Positions 40,901-52,802 of a DNA stretch of 64,000 nucleotides are shown piece after piece; the first letter of the stretch is position 1; every line of letters begins with the position of its first letter. The DNA comes from Craterostigma plantagineum. Taxonomy: Eukaryota; Streptophyta; Magnoliopsida; Lamiales; Linderniaceae. Under the pieces are notes generated by a model. That model was not told the origin of the DNA. It searched no databases and saw only the letters and a program-made list of their open reading frames with translations. The position numbers were made by a program, and so were the translations under genes. The DNA is taken from contig JAPQWV010000742.1 in the NCBI GenBank assembly GCA_027422505.1, positions 184,839-248,838 on the forward strand, in the 5' to 3' direction.

Positions 40901-41630
40901 GCACTCCTCTTGCTAGCCATTTTAGGCTATGCGCTGCTCAGTCACCATCATCAGACGAGGAAGAAGCGTACATGGCACGAGTTCCTTACTCGAGTGCAGT
41001 CGGCAGTATTATGTATGCAATAGTAGGTACACGTCCTAATATTTCACATGTTGTTAGTGTTGTTAGCAGATATATGGCTACACCAGCAAGCAGTGAAGTG
41101 GATTCTCAGATACTTGAAGGGCACTTTAAGCATCTGTTTGGAGTTTGGCACAGAAACATTGATACTCTCGTTGGCTTCGTTGATTCAGACTACGCAGGTG
41201 ATCTCGATAAATGACGATCTCTTACTGGTTATGTATGTTCTATTGGAGGTTGTGCAGTTAGCTGGAAAGCTACTCTACAGCATGTAGTGGCGTTGTCAAC
41301 TACTGAAGCAGAATACATGGCCATTACTGATGCGATTAATGAAGCGTTATGGTTGACAGGGTTATTCAGCGAATTAACTCAGAATCCGGGAGTTATTACT
41401 ATTTTCTGTGATAGTCAAACTGTTAAAGTGCGATTCATTTGACCAAGGATCGGATGTACCACGAAAGGACTAAACATATTGATGTCAAGTATCATTTATT
41501 CGTGATATCATTGCAGATAAGAAGGTGTTTATCAAGAAGATCAACACGAAGGATAATCCTGCGAATATGTTTACGAAGTCTCTTCCAATTTCCAAGTTCA
41601 AGCATTGCTTGGACTTGATTGGTGTTTAAG
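38000..41630 (+). pseudogene. copia E gag-pol remnant
   Basis: Gag pieces: VALKGAKKKPAKMKYDKFNE and KENQLYLKQKLYNM (38090-38310). The protease motif is decayed; the VPDMKRNLVSLG tail is near 38735. Integrase: RLRTNNGLEFYGSEFNEFC (39316) and MPQQNGVAEHMNRTLLERA (39410). RT: CKWVFKKKEGLSG (40230), YKARLVANGYSQVQGVDF (40281) and YVDDMLITAKN (40677). RNase H: MATPASSEVDSQILEGHFKH (about 41072) and STTEAEYMAITDAINEALW (about 41298). The zinc knuckle and parts of integrase are deleted, and more than ten stops or shifts occur. Tork/Tnt1-like by sequence feel. Confidence 0.85.
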
Positions 41631-41998
41631 AGATGGTCCACAAATTGTTGGATACAAAAGAAGAAATTGGAGATTTGCAGTGCTACGGCACTTGCTTGAA
41701 TGTTTTGTATTGCATATTCAATCATTAAGATTACATCACAATATATAGAGATAAACTTCAACAACAAAGCATGATATTTTTGACAATAAGAAAACACGTT
41801 TGATAGCTTTAGGTTTTCTTGTTTTCTTGTCTAATGGATGTTTTTTTTCTTTAAGGTGGTAGCATGCAACTTATTGTCTTGTTCTCGTTAATATGAAGTT
41901 GCAAAGTATGACTTCCCGTGGGGGCTAATGTTGGAGGGAGACAAAGGTATTACTAATCAAGGTGGAGTAAATTCAAAATCTCGGTCAAGGTGGAGATT

Positions 41999-42509
41999 TG
42001 TGATGTGACCTCGCTAAGCAACACATTGCTTTGAAAAGTCAGACTTGTATGTCCTTTTCTTTGTGAATGGAAAAGATCCCGTGGACATCTTCATTCTTGT
42101 AATGATTTCGGCTGTCCACATATATGTCAAAGGAGGTGGCGAAGTAATTTTCTATTAGTTCACAACACCTTTTCACATGCAAGATGGAGCAGACGATCGC
42201 CTATAAATAGGCATGATGCGAAGGAAGGAATGAACACAACCACAGACCCACAACACAGATCTTCTTCCTCTCCGATTTTTCTGTAGCTACTCCTTATATT
42301 GTTGTAGCTTCTTTTGTACCACGTCAGCGTACGTGTCTGTAATCACTCCACATAATAAAGAAGTTCTACCCTCCGGCCGTGGACGTAAGTCATTCTGAAC
42401 GAACCATGTAATTCTCGTGTTCACTGTCCAAATTTATTTTTTGTCTCTTTTATTGATTATCGTCATTTCTTGGGCAAATAATTATCGGGGATTTCCGCAT
42501 ATCCTAACA
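41999..42509 (+). repeat. 3' LTR of copia E
   Basis: 511 bp, uninterrupted, TGTGATGTGACC to ATATCCTAACA, followed by TACCT. Confidence 0.9.
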
Positions 42510-42514
42510 TACCT

Positions 42515-42946
42515 CGTTGAGAAAATGGTACGTCAAACACTAGGTATCATATAGAAATCGTATAGGGTACCGTATAAACGCGAGACGTAGTACGCAATAC
42601 ACACGTGAAAAAGGTACGACAAGACTAGGAAAATTGGTACAAACAGTAAAACGAGTACATGTCTGTAAAAATTTCTGACATAGGTATTGATTTGTAAATT
42701 TTTTATTCAATTGGGCATTTTTCTATAGATGTCGCTTGAAAATATAATATTTCAAATTACAACAGTACAGTTCCTTCAAGGTCAAATAATTGTAAAAAAT
42801 GCATTGCGAAATGTTCTATTATCACAAGTAACTCCTAATGCATTTTTGTTTATCACAAGTTTTGCAAGTTAAACCCTATATGTTTACTGATTGATATCTT
42901 ACCACAAAAAGTCGCAATTCTTCTATTATTCTTGATGGCGTTCAAA
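42515..42946. other. AT-rich intergenic DNA, nothing recognised
   Basis: 432 bp between copia E and the next element. No open frame of note or clear repeat. Confidence 0.6.
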
Positions 42947-43189
42947 TAAAATAAGGGGATTACTATTTACCGCCCCCTTTTTACTTGTTACCGCCCCTAA
43001 AGGGCTGAAAAAAGACGATTTTGCCCTTATCCTATTTAAATTAATTTAAAAAGAGAAAATTATAATAAAAAAAGAAAAAACGGCCTATTTTCACGACTGG
43101 TAAGCCAAATTAACGTAAAACATCGTTCGAATTTCGTCTCAATTAAACTGTATTTCCGTTCGGCGAAAAAAAAAATAAAAAAAAAAAAA

Positions 43190-43572
43190 ATTGACCGAAA
43201 TCAAATTTCGGTCGGTACCAGTACTGACCGAAACATAATTTCGGTCAGTACTGGTACCGACCGAATATTAATTTCGGTCAGTACTGGTACCGACCGAAAT
43301 TTAATTTCGGTCAGTACTGGTACCGACCGAAATTATGTTTCGGTCGGTACAGTGCTGACCGAAATCATGTTTCGGTCAGTACAGTACTGACCGAAATTAA
43401 ATTTCGGTCGGCACTGTATGACCGAAATTTGATTTCGGTCAGCACCAGTACTGACCGAAATGTGATTTCGGTCGGTACCAGTACTGACCGAAATTAAATT
43501 TCGGTCGGTACCAGTACTGACCGAAATTAATATTCGGTCGGTACCAGTACTGACCGAAATTAATTTTCGGTC
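43190..43572. repeat. left array of ~30-36-bp GACCGAAA..TTTCGGTC units
   Basis: About a dozen units such as TTTCGGTCAGTACTGGTACC, each itself palindromic (ACCGAAATTAAATTTCGGT type). Unit variants differ in the AT core and in GGTACCAGTACT versus AGTACTGGTACC order. Confidence 0.9.
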
Positions 43573-43609
43573 ATTAAATTTTTTATTTTTTTAAAAAAAA
43601 AAATTTATT

Positions 43610-43805
43610 GGATTATTTATTTATATATTTTATTTGGATTATTTATTTTTATTATTTATTTGGATTATTTATTTGTATATTTTATTTGGATTATTTATTT
43701 GGATTATTTATTATATTATTTATTTGTGTGTCATTCGAGTACTTTTATTTGGATTATTTATTTTTATTATTTATTTGAATTATTTATTTGTATATTTTTA
43801 TTCGA
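43610..43805 (+). repeat. TATTTGGATTATTTATT-type low-complexity centre
   Basis: Imperfect units of 'ttatttggattatttatt' and 'tttgtatattttatt'. The open frame through it is translated repeat. Confidence 0.85.
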
Positions 43806-44002
43806 AACGGAATAAATATGCGAAAAATATTGAAAACATATATAAAATCCGTCCGATACAATAAAAGATAAAAAAACAATAGCAACAGCGTCAAGGGGCC
43901 TGGCTCCAACGGGGGGGTCTACTGCTTCCTCCGGGTAGGGTCTTTCCACCCACGGTCTGTAATTAAAATTTTTTTTTTAAAAAAAAAATAAAAAAAAATT
44001 AA

Positions 44003-44386
44003 TGACCGAAAATTAATTTCGGTCAGTACTGGTACCGACCGAAAATTAATTTCGGTCAGTACTGGTACCGACCGAAATTTAATTTCGGTCAGTACTGGTA
44101 CCGACCCGAAATCACATTTCGGTCAGTACTGGTGCTGACCGAAATCAAATTTCGGTCGGTACAGTGCCGACCGAATTTAATTTCGGTCAGCACTGTACTG
44201 ACCGAAACATGATTTCGGTCAGCACTGTACCGACCGAAACATAATTTCGGTCGGTACCAGTACTGACCGAACATGATTTCGGTCAGTACCAGTAGTGACC
44301 GAAATTAAATTTCGGTCGGTACCAGTGCTGACCGAAATTATGTTTCGGTCAGTACTGGTACCGACCGAAATTTGATTTCGGTCATT
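44003..44386. repeat. right array of GACCGAAA..TTTCGGTC units
   Basis: Mirror copy of the left array, so the transcript of either strand could fold as one long hairpin with many smaller ones. Confidence 0.9.
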
Positions 44387-44740
44387 TTTTTTTTTATTTT
44401 TTTTTTATTTTTTTTCGCCGAACGGAAATACAGTTTAATTGAGACGAAATTCGAACGATGTTTTACGTTAATTTGGCTTACCTGTCGTGAAAAAAAGCCA
44501 TTTCCCTTCCTAGTCCTTGTCGGCGATCCATTGCGATTTTAGTTTTTTTGTCTGATTTGGATATGCGATTTGAAAAGTGTTGTCTGGACAAGGTTTAAAT
44601 AGATATTTTTCTTTTTTTATTATAATTTTCTCTTTTTAAATTAATTTAAATAGCATAAGGGCAAAATCGTCTTTTTTTCAGCCCTTTAGGGGGCGGTAAC
44701 AAGTAAAAAGGGGGCGGTGAATAGCAATCCAGTAAAATAA

Positions 44741-45315
44741 CAAAAATGGATAAGTAGCGAACTGATGCGACGTGATCACTGACTACAAAAAATCGAAAAA
44801 CGGGCATAAAAATCGAAGAATGGGCAAAATCCAAATCCAATCCAAGTGCATTGAATAATATATAACAAGAAATGGTTACCTATAATAATAAATGTATTTC
44901 AACAATTCATTGTCCTAATGCGCGAAACATAACCAAAGTTTTACGGAATAATTTCGAACACACTCAAGTGCAGACAAAAGCATCACATACACACCACAGC
45001 ATATGATTATCGCAGACATTGAAAATCAAACGCTATTTTTATTAATTTCAGCTTTAATATAATGAATAGCGTCATTCTTTGTCGTGTCGCGTATGATATA
45101 TATAGGCTAAAATTTCGATGCAAGAATCACATATATGCCGAACTTTAATAAAATAGATGCATTTATGTAGACTAGGGTTTGAAAGGGCTATTTACGTACT
45201 TTGATTTATGGGTCAATATATCCATATCGGCCGAGATTTAAATTCTCAGAGGGCATAATTAATACATCAATTTAATACAAAACTGCGAGATCTTCAACTC
45301 ACAACAATCCACTTA
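44741..45315. other. AT-rich intergenic DNA, nothing recognised
   Basis: 575 bp between two DNA elements; no gene or clear repeat seen. Confidence 0.6.
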
Positions 45316-45323
45316 AAAATTAA

Positions 45324-48300
45324 GAGAAGATTTCTGTTCAGGGCCCCCCTAAAGTTTTATTTACTTGTCAGACCCTGTCAGAATATGAATAAGTTTAAGA
45401 GACCCACTTTTTGTAAAAATCTGAGTAAAGGACCCAAAATAGAATTTGACGAAAATACTCTTTGCTCCTTTTTTTCCAGCGAAGTCACGACGTGCTTTTT
45501 GGTCTTATATGAAGCGTCACTTTTACTTCATTGTATGTTATATAGTTACAGCATAGTGTTACTATACAAAACAGATACGTTATTTTTCAACAACATTGTG
45601 TTATTTTGCTACTGCAAAACGTTATCAACAGAATTTTTTTCAAACTAATTTTTCTTACACTGAATCGAGCACAAAAAAATCCGATTGACCAATCCAATCG
45701 ATTCGACATGTAATGTTGGATTCATTATGATATTGACGATGCACGAGTAGAATTTGTTTGTCTAATTAGGGTGCAAATTCGAAAAATAATGGTAAATCGA
45801 ATCTAGATGTCGACATAAATTGCAAGTAATCGTATAAATTCGAGGTACCCATGAGAAATCGAGGTCTATTTACCTTATTGAGTCAATAACGCCGAGATTT
45901 ATGTAGCTTTCATCCGTTTTTAGTGTCGTTGCGACTTTCGTTATATTTCCCCCGATCCATTGGTTGACTACAGAATGTGTTATTTACGACACACATAGCG
46001 TTATTACCTTTCAGCGACGTGTTACTTCTAAGTCAACATTAGTTATTAACCATAAGATATTTGTTATTTTTTACTATGTTATAAGTATTTCTTTTTTACA
46101 CGATTTAGGAAAACTTAATATCCATTTCTTGCAACTAATCGATATAAATTCGAGTTACCATGAGAAATTGAGGTCTAATTGACCTTATTGAGTCAATGAC
46201 GACGTGATTTATGCAGTTTTCATCTTGCTTTTAGTGTCGCTTGTGATTTTCGTTTTATTCCATTCGATCCATTACTTGTATACAGACTGTGTTATTTACG
46301 ACGAACAATTTGTTATTACCTTTCAGCGACATGTTACTTCTAAGTCAAAATTTGCTATTAACCATAAGACATTTGTTATTTTTTACTATGTTATAAGTAT
46401 TTCTTTTTTACACGATTTAGGGAAAATATAATATTCGTTTCTTGCAACTAATCGGTATAAATTCGAGGTACCCATGAGAAATTGAGGTCTAATTGACCTT
46501 ATTGAGTCAATGACGACGTGATTTATGCAGTTTTCATCTTGCTTTTAGTGTCGCTTGTGATTTTCGTTTTATTCCATTCGATCCATTACTTGTATACAGA
46601 CTGTGTTATTTACGACGAACAATTTGTTATTAACTTTCAGCGACGTGTTACTTCTAAGTCAAAATTTGTTATTAACCATAAGACATTTGTTCTTTTTTGC
46701 TATGTTATAACTATTTCTTTTTTACACGATTTAGGGAAAATATAATATCCGTTTCTTGCAACTAATCGGTATAATTCGAGGTACCCATGAGAAATTGAGT
46801 CTAATTGACCTTATTGAGTCAATGACGACGTGATTTATGCAGTTTTCATCTTGCTTTTAGTGTCGCTTGTGATTTTCGTTTTATTCCATTCGATCCATTA
46901 CTTGTATACAGACTGTGTTATTTACGACGAACAATTTGTTATTACCTTTCAGCGACGTGTTACTTCTAAGTCAAAATTTGTTATTAACCATAAGACATTT
47001 GTTATTTTTTGTTATGTTATAAGTATTTCTTTTTTACACGATTTAGGGAAAATATAATATCCATTTCTTGCAACTACTCGATATAAATTCGAGGTACCCA
47101 TGAGAAATTGAGGTCTATTTTACCTTATTGAGTCAATAACGACGTGATTTATGCAGTTTTCATCTGTTTTTTTAGTGTCATTAGTGATTTTCGTTCTTTT
47201 TATCCCGATCCATTATTTGTATACAGAATGTGTTATTTACGACAACAAGACGTTATTAACTTTCAGCGTTTTATTATTTTTGAGTCAACATTTGTTATTA
47301 CCCTGAAGACATTTGTTATTTTTGTGAAACTTATCAACATTCATATGAAATTGACGATAGTTTTTGGGGTTTAGGACTTACGGGTTCGAGGTTAAGATTA
47401 AGGGTTTACGACATGAAATTTTGGGAGAATGATCCACGACTTGTGTAGGTATTTCTACAACCTTAAAAAATTTTGGGGTTCGGGTTTAGGATTTAGGGTT
47501 TAGGGTTTCGGGCCTCGAATTTAGGGTTTTGAGCGTAGTATTTTGTATTTGTGGTCTATAAATGTTATTAGTACTTAATGTTGACGTTTGAACATGTTTG
47601 TGGTGCAATTTGTAATGTTATGTTCCATTGAAAGATGTGATAGTCTATGTTTTGCAATGGAGGACTACATGTTTATATATCTATTGAGATCAACATTCTT
47701 CTATTGAGGATCAAATTTCGCCTAATGTGTATTTTAAAGGAATGTGGTGATTAAACTTCATCAAATATATATTTACATGAACATCCATATTAAACATCCA
47801 AAATAAAAGTGTATTATTGTACGAATTAATCGAATTATTGACGTGGTATCAAATAACATTTATGAGGTATCAGTATTGATCAGTGTGTTATTAATTGAGT
47901 TCGAGTTGTTTTTTTAACCCAACGTGTGTTATTATTTCCAATTAATGTGGTACAATTTGAGAAAGTCCTGTAAATATGCTCTGACAATTATGTTAAATTC
48001 TCTGACGGTAGAACCTTCTAGAATATTCTCAATGAAGTGTTTTTTTTTACATGTATATGTTTTATTTTGTTGTGTAAACTGTTACTCACTTAAAAAACGT
48101 TTTAGTCTTAGAGAAAGCTAAAATTTCTCAATTTAATGGTTACCGACTTATTTTTTCTTTTAATATTAAGACTCGTTTGATTCGATTTTATCTTATTCAG
48201 CCGCTTTTACCTTGTTCGGCCGTTAAAGTTGATATTGAATCGATTTTTTCTTATTCAGTCGCTTTTACCCTATCGCCTCGCCTGTGGCCTCCTCCGAGCT

Positions 48301-48576
48301 CTACTACGACAACGGGTCAGGGTCGGACCTCGTCTGCTCACGAATGTCGAGATTATAGGTGGAAATCAAGCTTGAAGATTAGCTCGCTCGTTGGAGAAGA
48401 TGATGGCAAAAGTGTGTAATTTTTGCATCTGTTAGGGGTAAATATGTCATATCGCGTAGTTTGGGTATTTTTCTCTAAGAATTTTGAAAAACAGGTCCTT
48501 CATACTAAATAGAATTTGATTGGGGCCTGGACACTAGTTGAGAATATTATTACGGCCTGACTCGTAATTAACCCTA
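45324..48576. mobile_element. probable MULE-like non-autonomous element with internal tandem repeats
   Basis: AAAATTAA flanks both sides (45316-45323, 48577-48584). The ends are imperfectly inverted: left '..tttctgttcagggcc', right 'ggcctgactcgtaattaaccct'. The right end resembles the ends of the MITE at 51375-51776 (agggttaattt..tcaggccc). Inside are five ~313-bp repeats and a TTTAGGG-rich patch near 47460-47535. No transposase is recognised. An Arg/Ser-rich frame at 48177-48419 has no known motif. Confidence 0.5.
45830..47345 (+). repeat. five tandem ~313-bp repeats
   Basis: Units start around 'tataaattcgaggtacccatgag' near 45835, 46140, 46455, 46768 and 47080. Spacing from matching points is 314, 312 and 314 bp in the middle units. 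The three inner copies are almost identical; the outer two are diverged. Each contains a 75-codon open frame starting MIYAVFILLLVSLVIFVLF. Confidence 0.9.
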
Positions 48577-48584
48577 AAATTAAA

Positions 48585-48832
48585 GGGATGTTAAAACGGC
48601 ATGCATTCCTACTACTTACTACATGTGACTATAGGACTATAGTTCGTCCCTATACATTATATTATAATTTATATCACAAAAGTCATCAACCGCCAACAAA
48701 CTACGATCTTTCTCCAATGTAAGAACGTATATATACATTAACAGGACCATAATTAAATAGAATAGATGTTAAGATCAATTAATTAATAGGGTTATCACCA
48801 TAGCTTGATCCTAGAAATCCACCACCGCCGCG
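48585..48832. other. 3' flank of the LRP1-like gene
   Basis: 248 bp, presumably 3' UTR and downstream of the minus-strand gene; no specific site assigned. Confidence 0.4.
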
Positions 48833-50061
48833 CTATAGTCCCACGTGTCCCTGAAGAAGAACCACCACCGCGCCTTCCTCCACCTCTATTACACCACCGC
48901 CGGCGCCGCCTACATCGCAGGGATCTCCAGCGCCGGCGCCGCCCAAATGGAGCTCAGATATGTTGGGAGCGAGTCTCTTCCTTGATCGTATAAAAACCCC
49001 TTAAAAACATGTCCCCCAATTCTTACAACTGCTTGATAGGCATACTCGTCTTCGCCGTCCTCGTCGAGTGACGTCACTCTGACGCACCTGAAAACCGCCG
49101 GCGCTCGCACTTGTCCCGGCAGAGAATCTCTAAAGCTCACATCTATATGCAAATTCACTAATCAATACTATTTTCGTCATATTTAGTAGTTGAGGTAATA
49201 ATAAAGAGTTTAAGATAAAGATGAAACCTTGATGGCTAGAAGTGGTGTCGAAGCTCCTAGGCGGCGTAGTGTTGGAAGTAGAAGTGTGCGACGCCGTGGT
49301 GGTGGCGGTGATCTGAGAAGCATCGCCGAGCCTAGGTTTTTTTACCCCAGAAGAAGCTGCAGACTGCGAATTGGCCGAGCCTACGTTGAAGCCGTGGCCG
49401 GCGTCGGTCGCCGTGAGAACCTGACGCTCGCGCCGCCTCACCGCCGGACCCACGTGCTCTTCACGTGGGTGGCGCAGTCGTAGCCTCGGCTCTTACAGCA
49501 AGTCCTACACCTTCTGTGAGGGCAGTCTTTCTTCGCTTGGTTCCCGCAGTCTTGGCAAGTGGCGACGGAGCTGCTGCCTGACGCGGCGGCGCTGCCCGCC
49601 TGATGGTGGTGGTGGTCGAGGACGTTCACGGCGGCAGGCTTGGTGGCGTTTTTGATACCATACGGCGCCCTTGAAGAATTACTGTCCAAGAACTGCTGTT
49701 GCTGGTGAAGATGGTGATGATAGTAGTGGTGGTGATGATCGTCGGAGACGTTGCTGCCGCCTACGGAGATTCCGCCGGGAACGGCGGCGGACAAGAGAGG
49801 GATTACATTGAAAGTGTGGTGGGGCTGCTCGAAGCTGATTGTGGTCGGCTGGCTTTGCGGAGAAGGTGCAAACGAAGAAGAATTCCGGCGATAACCCGCT
49901 ATTTATGTTCCTCGCGGCGGTGGACGGCCAAGGGTAGGCCGCGGGGCGCCGCCGGCGGAACCCGCGGTGGAGATATTGGTGGCATTGAAGCCCAACGAAA
50001 GGTCCTCCGCCGCCGAGGGCTGACGATGAGCTTCCTCCCACCCAATGATTAGCCACAACTA
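48833..50061 (-). CDS. LRP1: SHI/STY/LRP1-family zinc-finger transcription factor
   Basis: The exon read from 50061 to 49228 encodes an N-terminal region with [12 protein letters not shown], a His-rich stretch, the family RING-like finger [20 protein letters not shown] then [17 protein letters not shown], and RRRERQ and SHTSTSN segments. After an 98-bp intron the second exon (49129-48833) gives the IGGH domain ([29 protein letters not shown]) and a Gly-rich tail. This family binds ACTCTAC elements and activates auxin biosynthesis genes in lateral root and organ primordia; LRP1 is the closest by the VIPLL block. Frame breaks after KSTWV and before ELHLGG each fit one missing C, and one near the start fits an extra T. 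The splice phase also needs one base. An upstream exon with the start codon is likely, as the exon begins after a TTCAG acceptor at 50062. Confidence 0.85.
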
Positions 50062-51367
50062 CTGAAGATTATTACACACTAATACAGCAAACGGATGAAA
50101 AGGCTAAACATCAATTAGGGTTTTAACCCAAAAAGAACGAAAAGCTACGAGCTTTAGATCTCTCTCTATGAGGGTTTGAAGCAAATCTTGGAACAATCTC
50201 CCAAAAGGGTTTGAAATGGAAAAAAGGTAAGTGAAGACAAGACGAAACGCTGAATTTAGGTCAGAGTCAGACTTCAGTTCAGAGACGAAAGGATAAGAGA
50301 TAAGTGCTGTAAGAAGCAAATTATATGAAAATGAACTGTCTGATGCATACGATGGGTCCTCTCTTCAGCTTCTCTTCTTCTTCAGCAGCAGCTTCTAAAG
50401 CGATTACAATGGCCCATATAATGCACACAATTCACTGATCTTTTTCTGTATCTCTATTGATTTCTTGAAAAAAGAACAAATAAAGAAAATTAAAGAAAAA
50501 GTCAGCGTGAAATCACCGTGACAAAGTAGATAGTACCAGAGAGAAGTTGCATAACAGTAAACTGAGAGGTGAAGAGATGACAGAGACGATACAGAAACAA
50601 GAGAAAGAAAGAGACTCTATCATCATCGAAGACTTTGTTCTGCTTAAGGGTTTTAATTTTCTTTTTCTTTTTTAATAGATGATGATTTAGTATTTGCGTA
50701 AGTACGATAAAGTGAAGGAAAAGTGAGGTGGGCTAATCACAACCCCTCGTATGTGTATAGGATTATTGGAGAGAGAATATATAGAGAAATAGCAAGCTTT
50801 TGAAGCTTGATGAGAGAATGTGTGTAATGAGGTTTTCCTTGGGAGGTTCTGGCGAAATTGGACATGAATACCACTTTCTATAAATCGTTAAAAATTTTAG
50901 ATTTTGTCAAGATTTGGAAGTTTTGCATAATGGATCGAAAATTTTGGATTTTGGTCGAAGAAATTGGATCGGTGTAATATTTGTTGAAGCCCTAAGTCAC
51001 ATTATATTATAGTTTCAACTTGTTTTTTATGCAATGTATTCCTTTTTTTTTCTAATCTCATCAAGCAGTGAAAATTGGTCCCATTAAATTTTAAAGTCAG
51101 GTCTTGTAGTTCACCTCAAATTAAGCTTTGGAAAAGAAAGTGTATCCAATTTTCCCATTGAATGGCCACAACTTGCCTCTCAATGTTCTAATTTGGATTT
51201 ATTTGGAACCCTACATACATATTAAATATTAGAGCTACTCTTCATTGCCTTGAACAATTATATCATACGAATAATTCGACTAACATGGATACTTTCACTT
51301 TATATATCAACTCCTTTAGAACCCTAATCATTGTTCCATAGGCTCGATGCAAGTGGTAACTCTAATT
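50062..51367 (-). promoter_or_regulatory. 5' intron/UTR and promoter region of the LRP1-like gene
   Basis: 'cttcag' (minus) at 50062-50067 is a good acceptor, so part of 50068-50350 is probably intron with a leader exon further up. GAGA-rich and CTTTTTC runs at 50580-50680 suit a transcribed leader. The rest is AT-rich with no gene seen. Confidence 0.4.
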
Positions 51368-51374
51368 TTTTATA

Positions 51375-51776
51375 GGGTTAATTTAAATTCAGGCCCGTCA
51401 GAAGTTTAATTTAAGATTCAGCACCTATAAGAAAAACTTTAGTTTAAAGGACTCAATTTCTGTAAATTTTAGAGATAAGTACCTAACTAAAAAGTGGTAT
51501 AAGAGTTATATGAATGATATAGGATGATCGTTTTGTGTTACAAACTTTCAACATATTGTTATTCCAGAACAATGAAGTGGCACTGCATAAATGAACTGGT
51601 ATATGATGATCTTTAACTGTATCGGATGATCGTTTTGTGTCAAAAAATTTCAACATATTGTTATTTTAGAACAATAAAGTGGTACTGTGGAAATCGAATC
51701 TTGAAACTCATTTTTCCCTGACAGGGACTGAATTTTAAATAAAATTTCTGACAAGGGCCTGAATGATAATTGCCCC
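51375..51776. mobile_element. 402-bp MITE with ~50-bp inverted ends
   Basis: Left GGGTTAATTTAAATTCAGGC and right GCCTGAATGATAATTGCCCC are imperfect inverted repeats extending through 'gaagtttaatttaagattcag'. The flanks repeat TTTTATA (51368-51374, 51777-51783). Inside, a ~97-bp unit containing 'ggatgatcgttttgtgt' is duplicated (about 51523 and 51620). Confidence 0.65.
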
Positions 51777-52239
51777 TTTTATATCTCATAGTAACCAAGG
51801 CAAACTTATAGCCAAGATTATTATAGGAGTTCGAATAATATTGCAAATAAAATTATATATGTATAGATAAGGGGGTATTTTAAAAAATAAGATAACTTTT
51901 GATTTCTTTTTAAAAAAAAAAGGGAACTGACCGAGTCAATTAAAAAAGAGGAACATGTTTCCTTAATTAACTAAACCCCTAATTAATACCTAAATAATAA
52001 AAAAAAGAAATAATATATAAAAAAAACGCACCAACCTCATTCATTAATGCACCCACGAAGCACCAAACGAGATCTTGAAGGAAAAACGAGCTGAAGCATC
52101 CGCCGAAATCGAAACACCCAAGCTCCAAGAATCCTAATTTCGTTCTTGAACGCATATACAGTAAGTTCCGTACATGTTAACACCGGTTACAAGTATATAT
52201 ATCGGGCATTGTAATTTCCGTTCATGTTAATGACATTTA

Positions 52240-52800
52240 CATTTCGAGCATCGGGTATTAGATTTTCGAAGGTTTGGGTAGTTATGAGTAGCATTTTAAC
52301 CTTAGATCTGTGCGAATTTGCAGAAAATTTTCGTTTTCCGGTTATTCGAGTTCGTTATTCGAGTTTATTTAGACTCGTAAACGTCACTCGGATAAGTTGT
52401 TTTGGCAACATACAATCGGACATCATACTCGAATAAACTCGGAAAAGTTACTCGAATAATACTATTGTTTATGAAATTTTACACTTACATATTATTCGAT
52501 AATATAATACTCGAACACATTATCGAGTTAAGCGTGAACTCGAATGCCTTACTCGAATAATTTTTGTTTCCGAATATTTTATTTATTCGAATAACTCGTT
52601 GCAATAAAAGTTGATTTATTCCATTTATTTCTTCGATAACAACTTATCGAGTGTCTTCAAAATCTTAATACTCGAAGACTTTATTCGAGTTGTTTTACTA
52701 CTCGAATTGTTTACTCGATTATTTTTATTTTTCGAATATTGTAATTATTCGAATAATTATTGCAATTAAATTTTATAACAATGATTTGTTTCATATTCAG
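52240..52800. repeat. TTATTCGAGT / ACTCGAATAA motif block 1
   Basis: At least fifteen copies or near-copies on both strands just upstream of the transposase coding region; few or none within it. Confidence 0.85.
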
Positions 52801-52802
52801 GT

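Larger units (their letters stand above)
35719..42509 (+). mobile_element. Ty1/copia element E, degenerate, with a TRIM in its 5' LTR
   Basis: 5' LTR 35719-37949 (interrupted 36045-37748), PBS 37953-37964, gag-pol remnants 38000-41630, purine tract 'aaggtggagattt' and 3' LTR 41999-42509. The duplicated target TACCT is perfect (35714-35718, 42510-42514). Both LTRs run from TGTGATGTGACC to ATATCCTAACA. The polyprotein has many stops and several deletions, so this is an old insertion compared with C and D. Confidence 0.9.
42955..44732. mobile_element. MULE-like long-TIR element, near-palindromic
   Basis: Terminal inverted repeats start GGGGATTACTATTTACCG and end CGGTGAATAGCAATCCAG. The flanks carry TAAAATAA on both sides (42947-42954, 44733-44740). 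The outer arms (about 220 bp left, longer on the right because of an extra insert at about 44490-44600) share 'gaaattcgaacgatg' and 'gccgaacggaaatacag' blocks in inverse order. Inner arms are two arrays of GACCGAAA hairpin repeats around a TATTTGGATTATTTATT-rich centre. No transposase is present, so it is non-autonomous. An 8-bp duplication is short for Mutator (9 bp), so the family stays open. Confidence 0.7.

Noticed and set aside
43190..44386. CRISPR-like array
   Set aside because: The units are contiguous palindromes without unique spacers, mirrored around a centre inside a TIR element of a plant genome, with no cas genes.
46204..47057. Three 75-residue hydrophobic open frames as real peptide genes
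   Set aside because: They are identical because the DNA repeats; outer copies break the frame and no promoter or coding signature is visible.
47460..47535. Interstitial telomeric array
   Set aside because: Only a few imperfect TTTAGGG words occur, mixed with other G/T-rich sequence.
48177..48419. 80-residue frame inside the MULE-like element as captured gene
   Set aside because: No recognisable motif, short, and not repeated elsewhere in the window.
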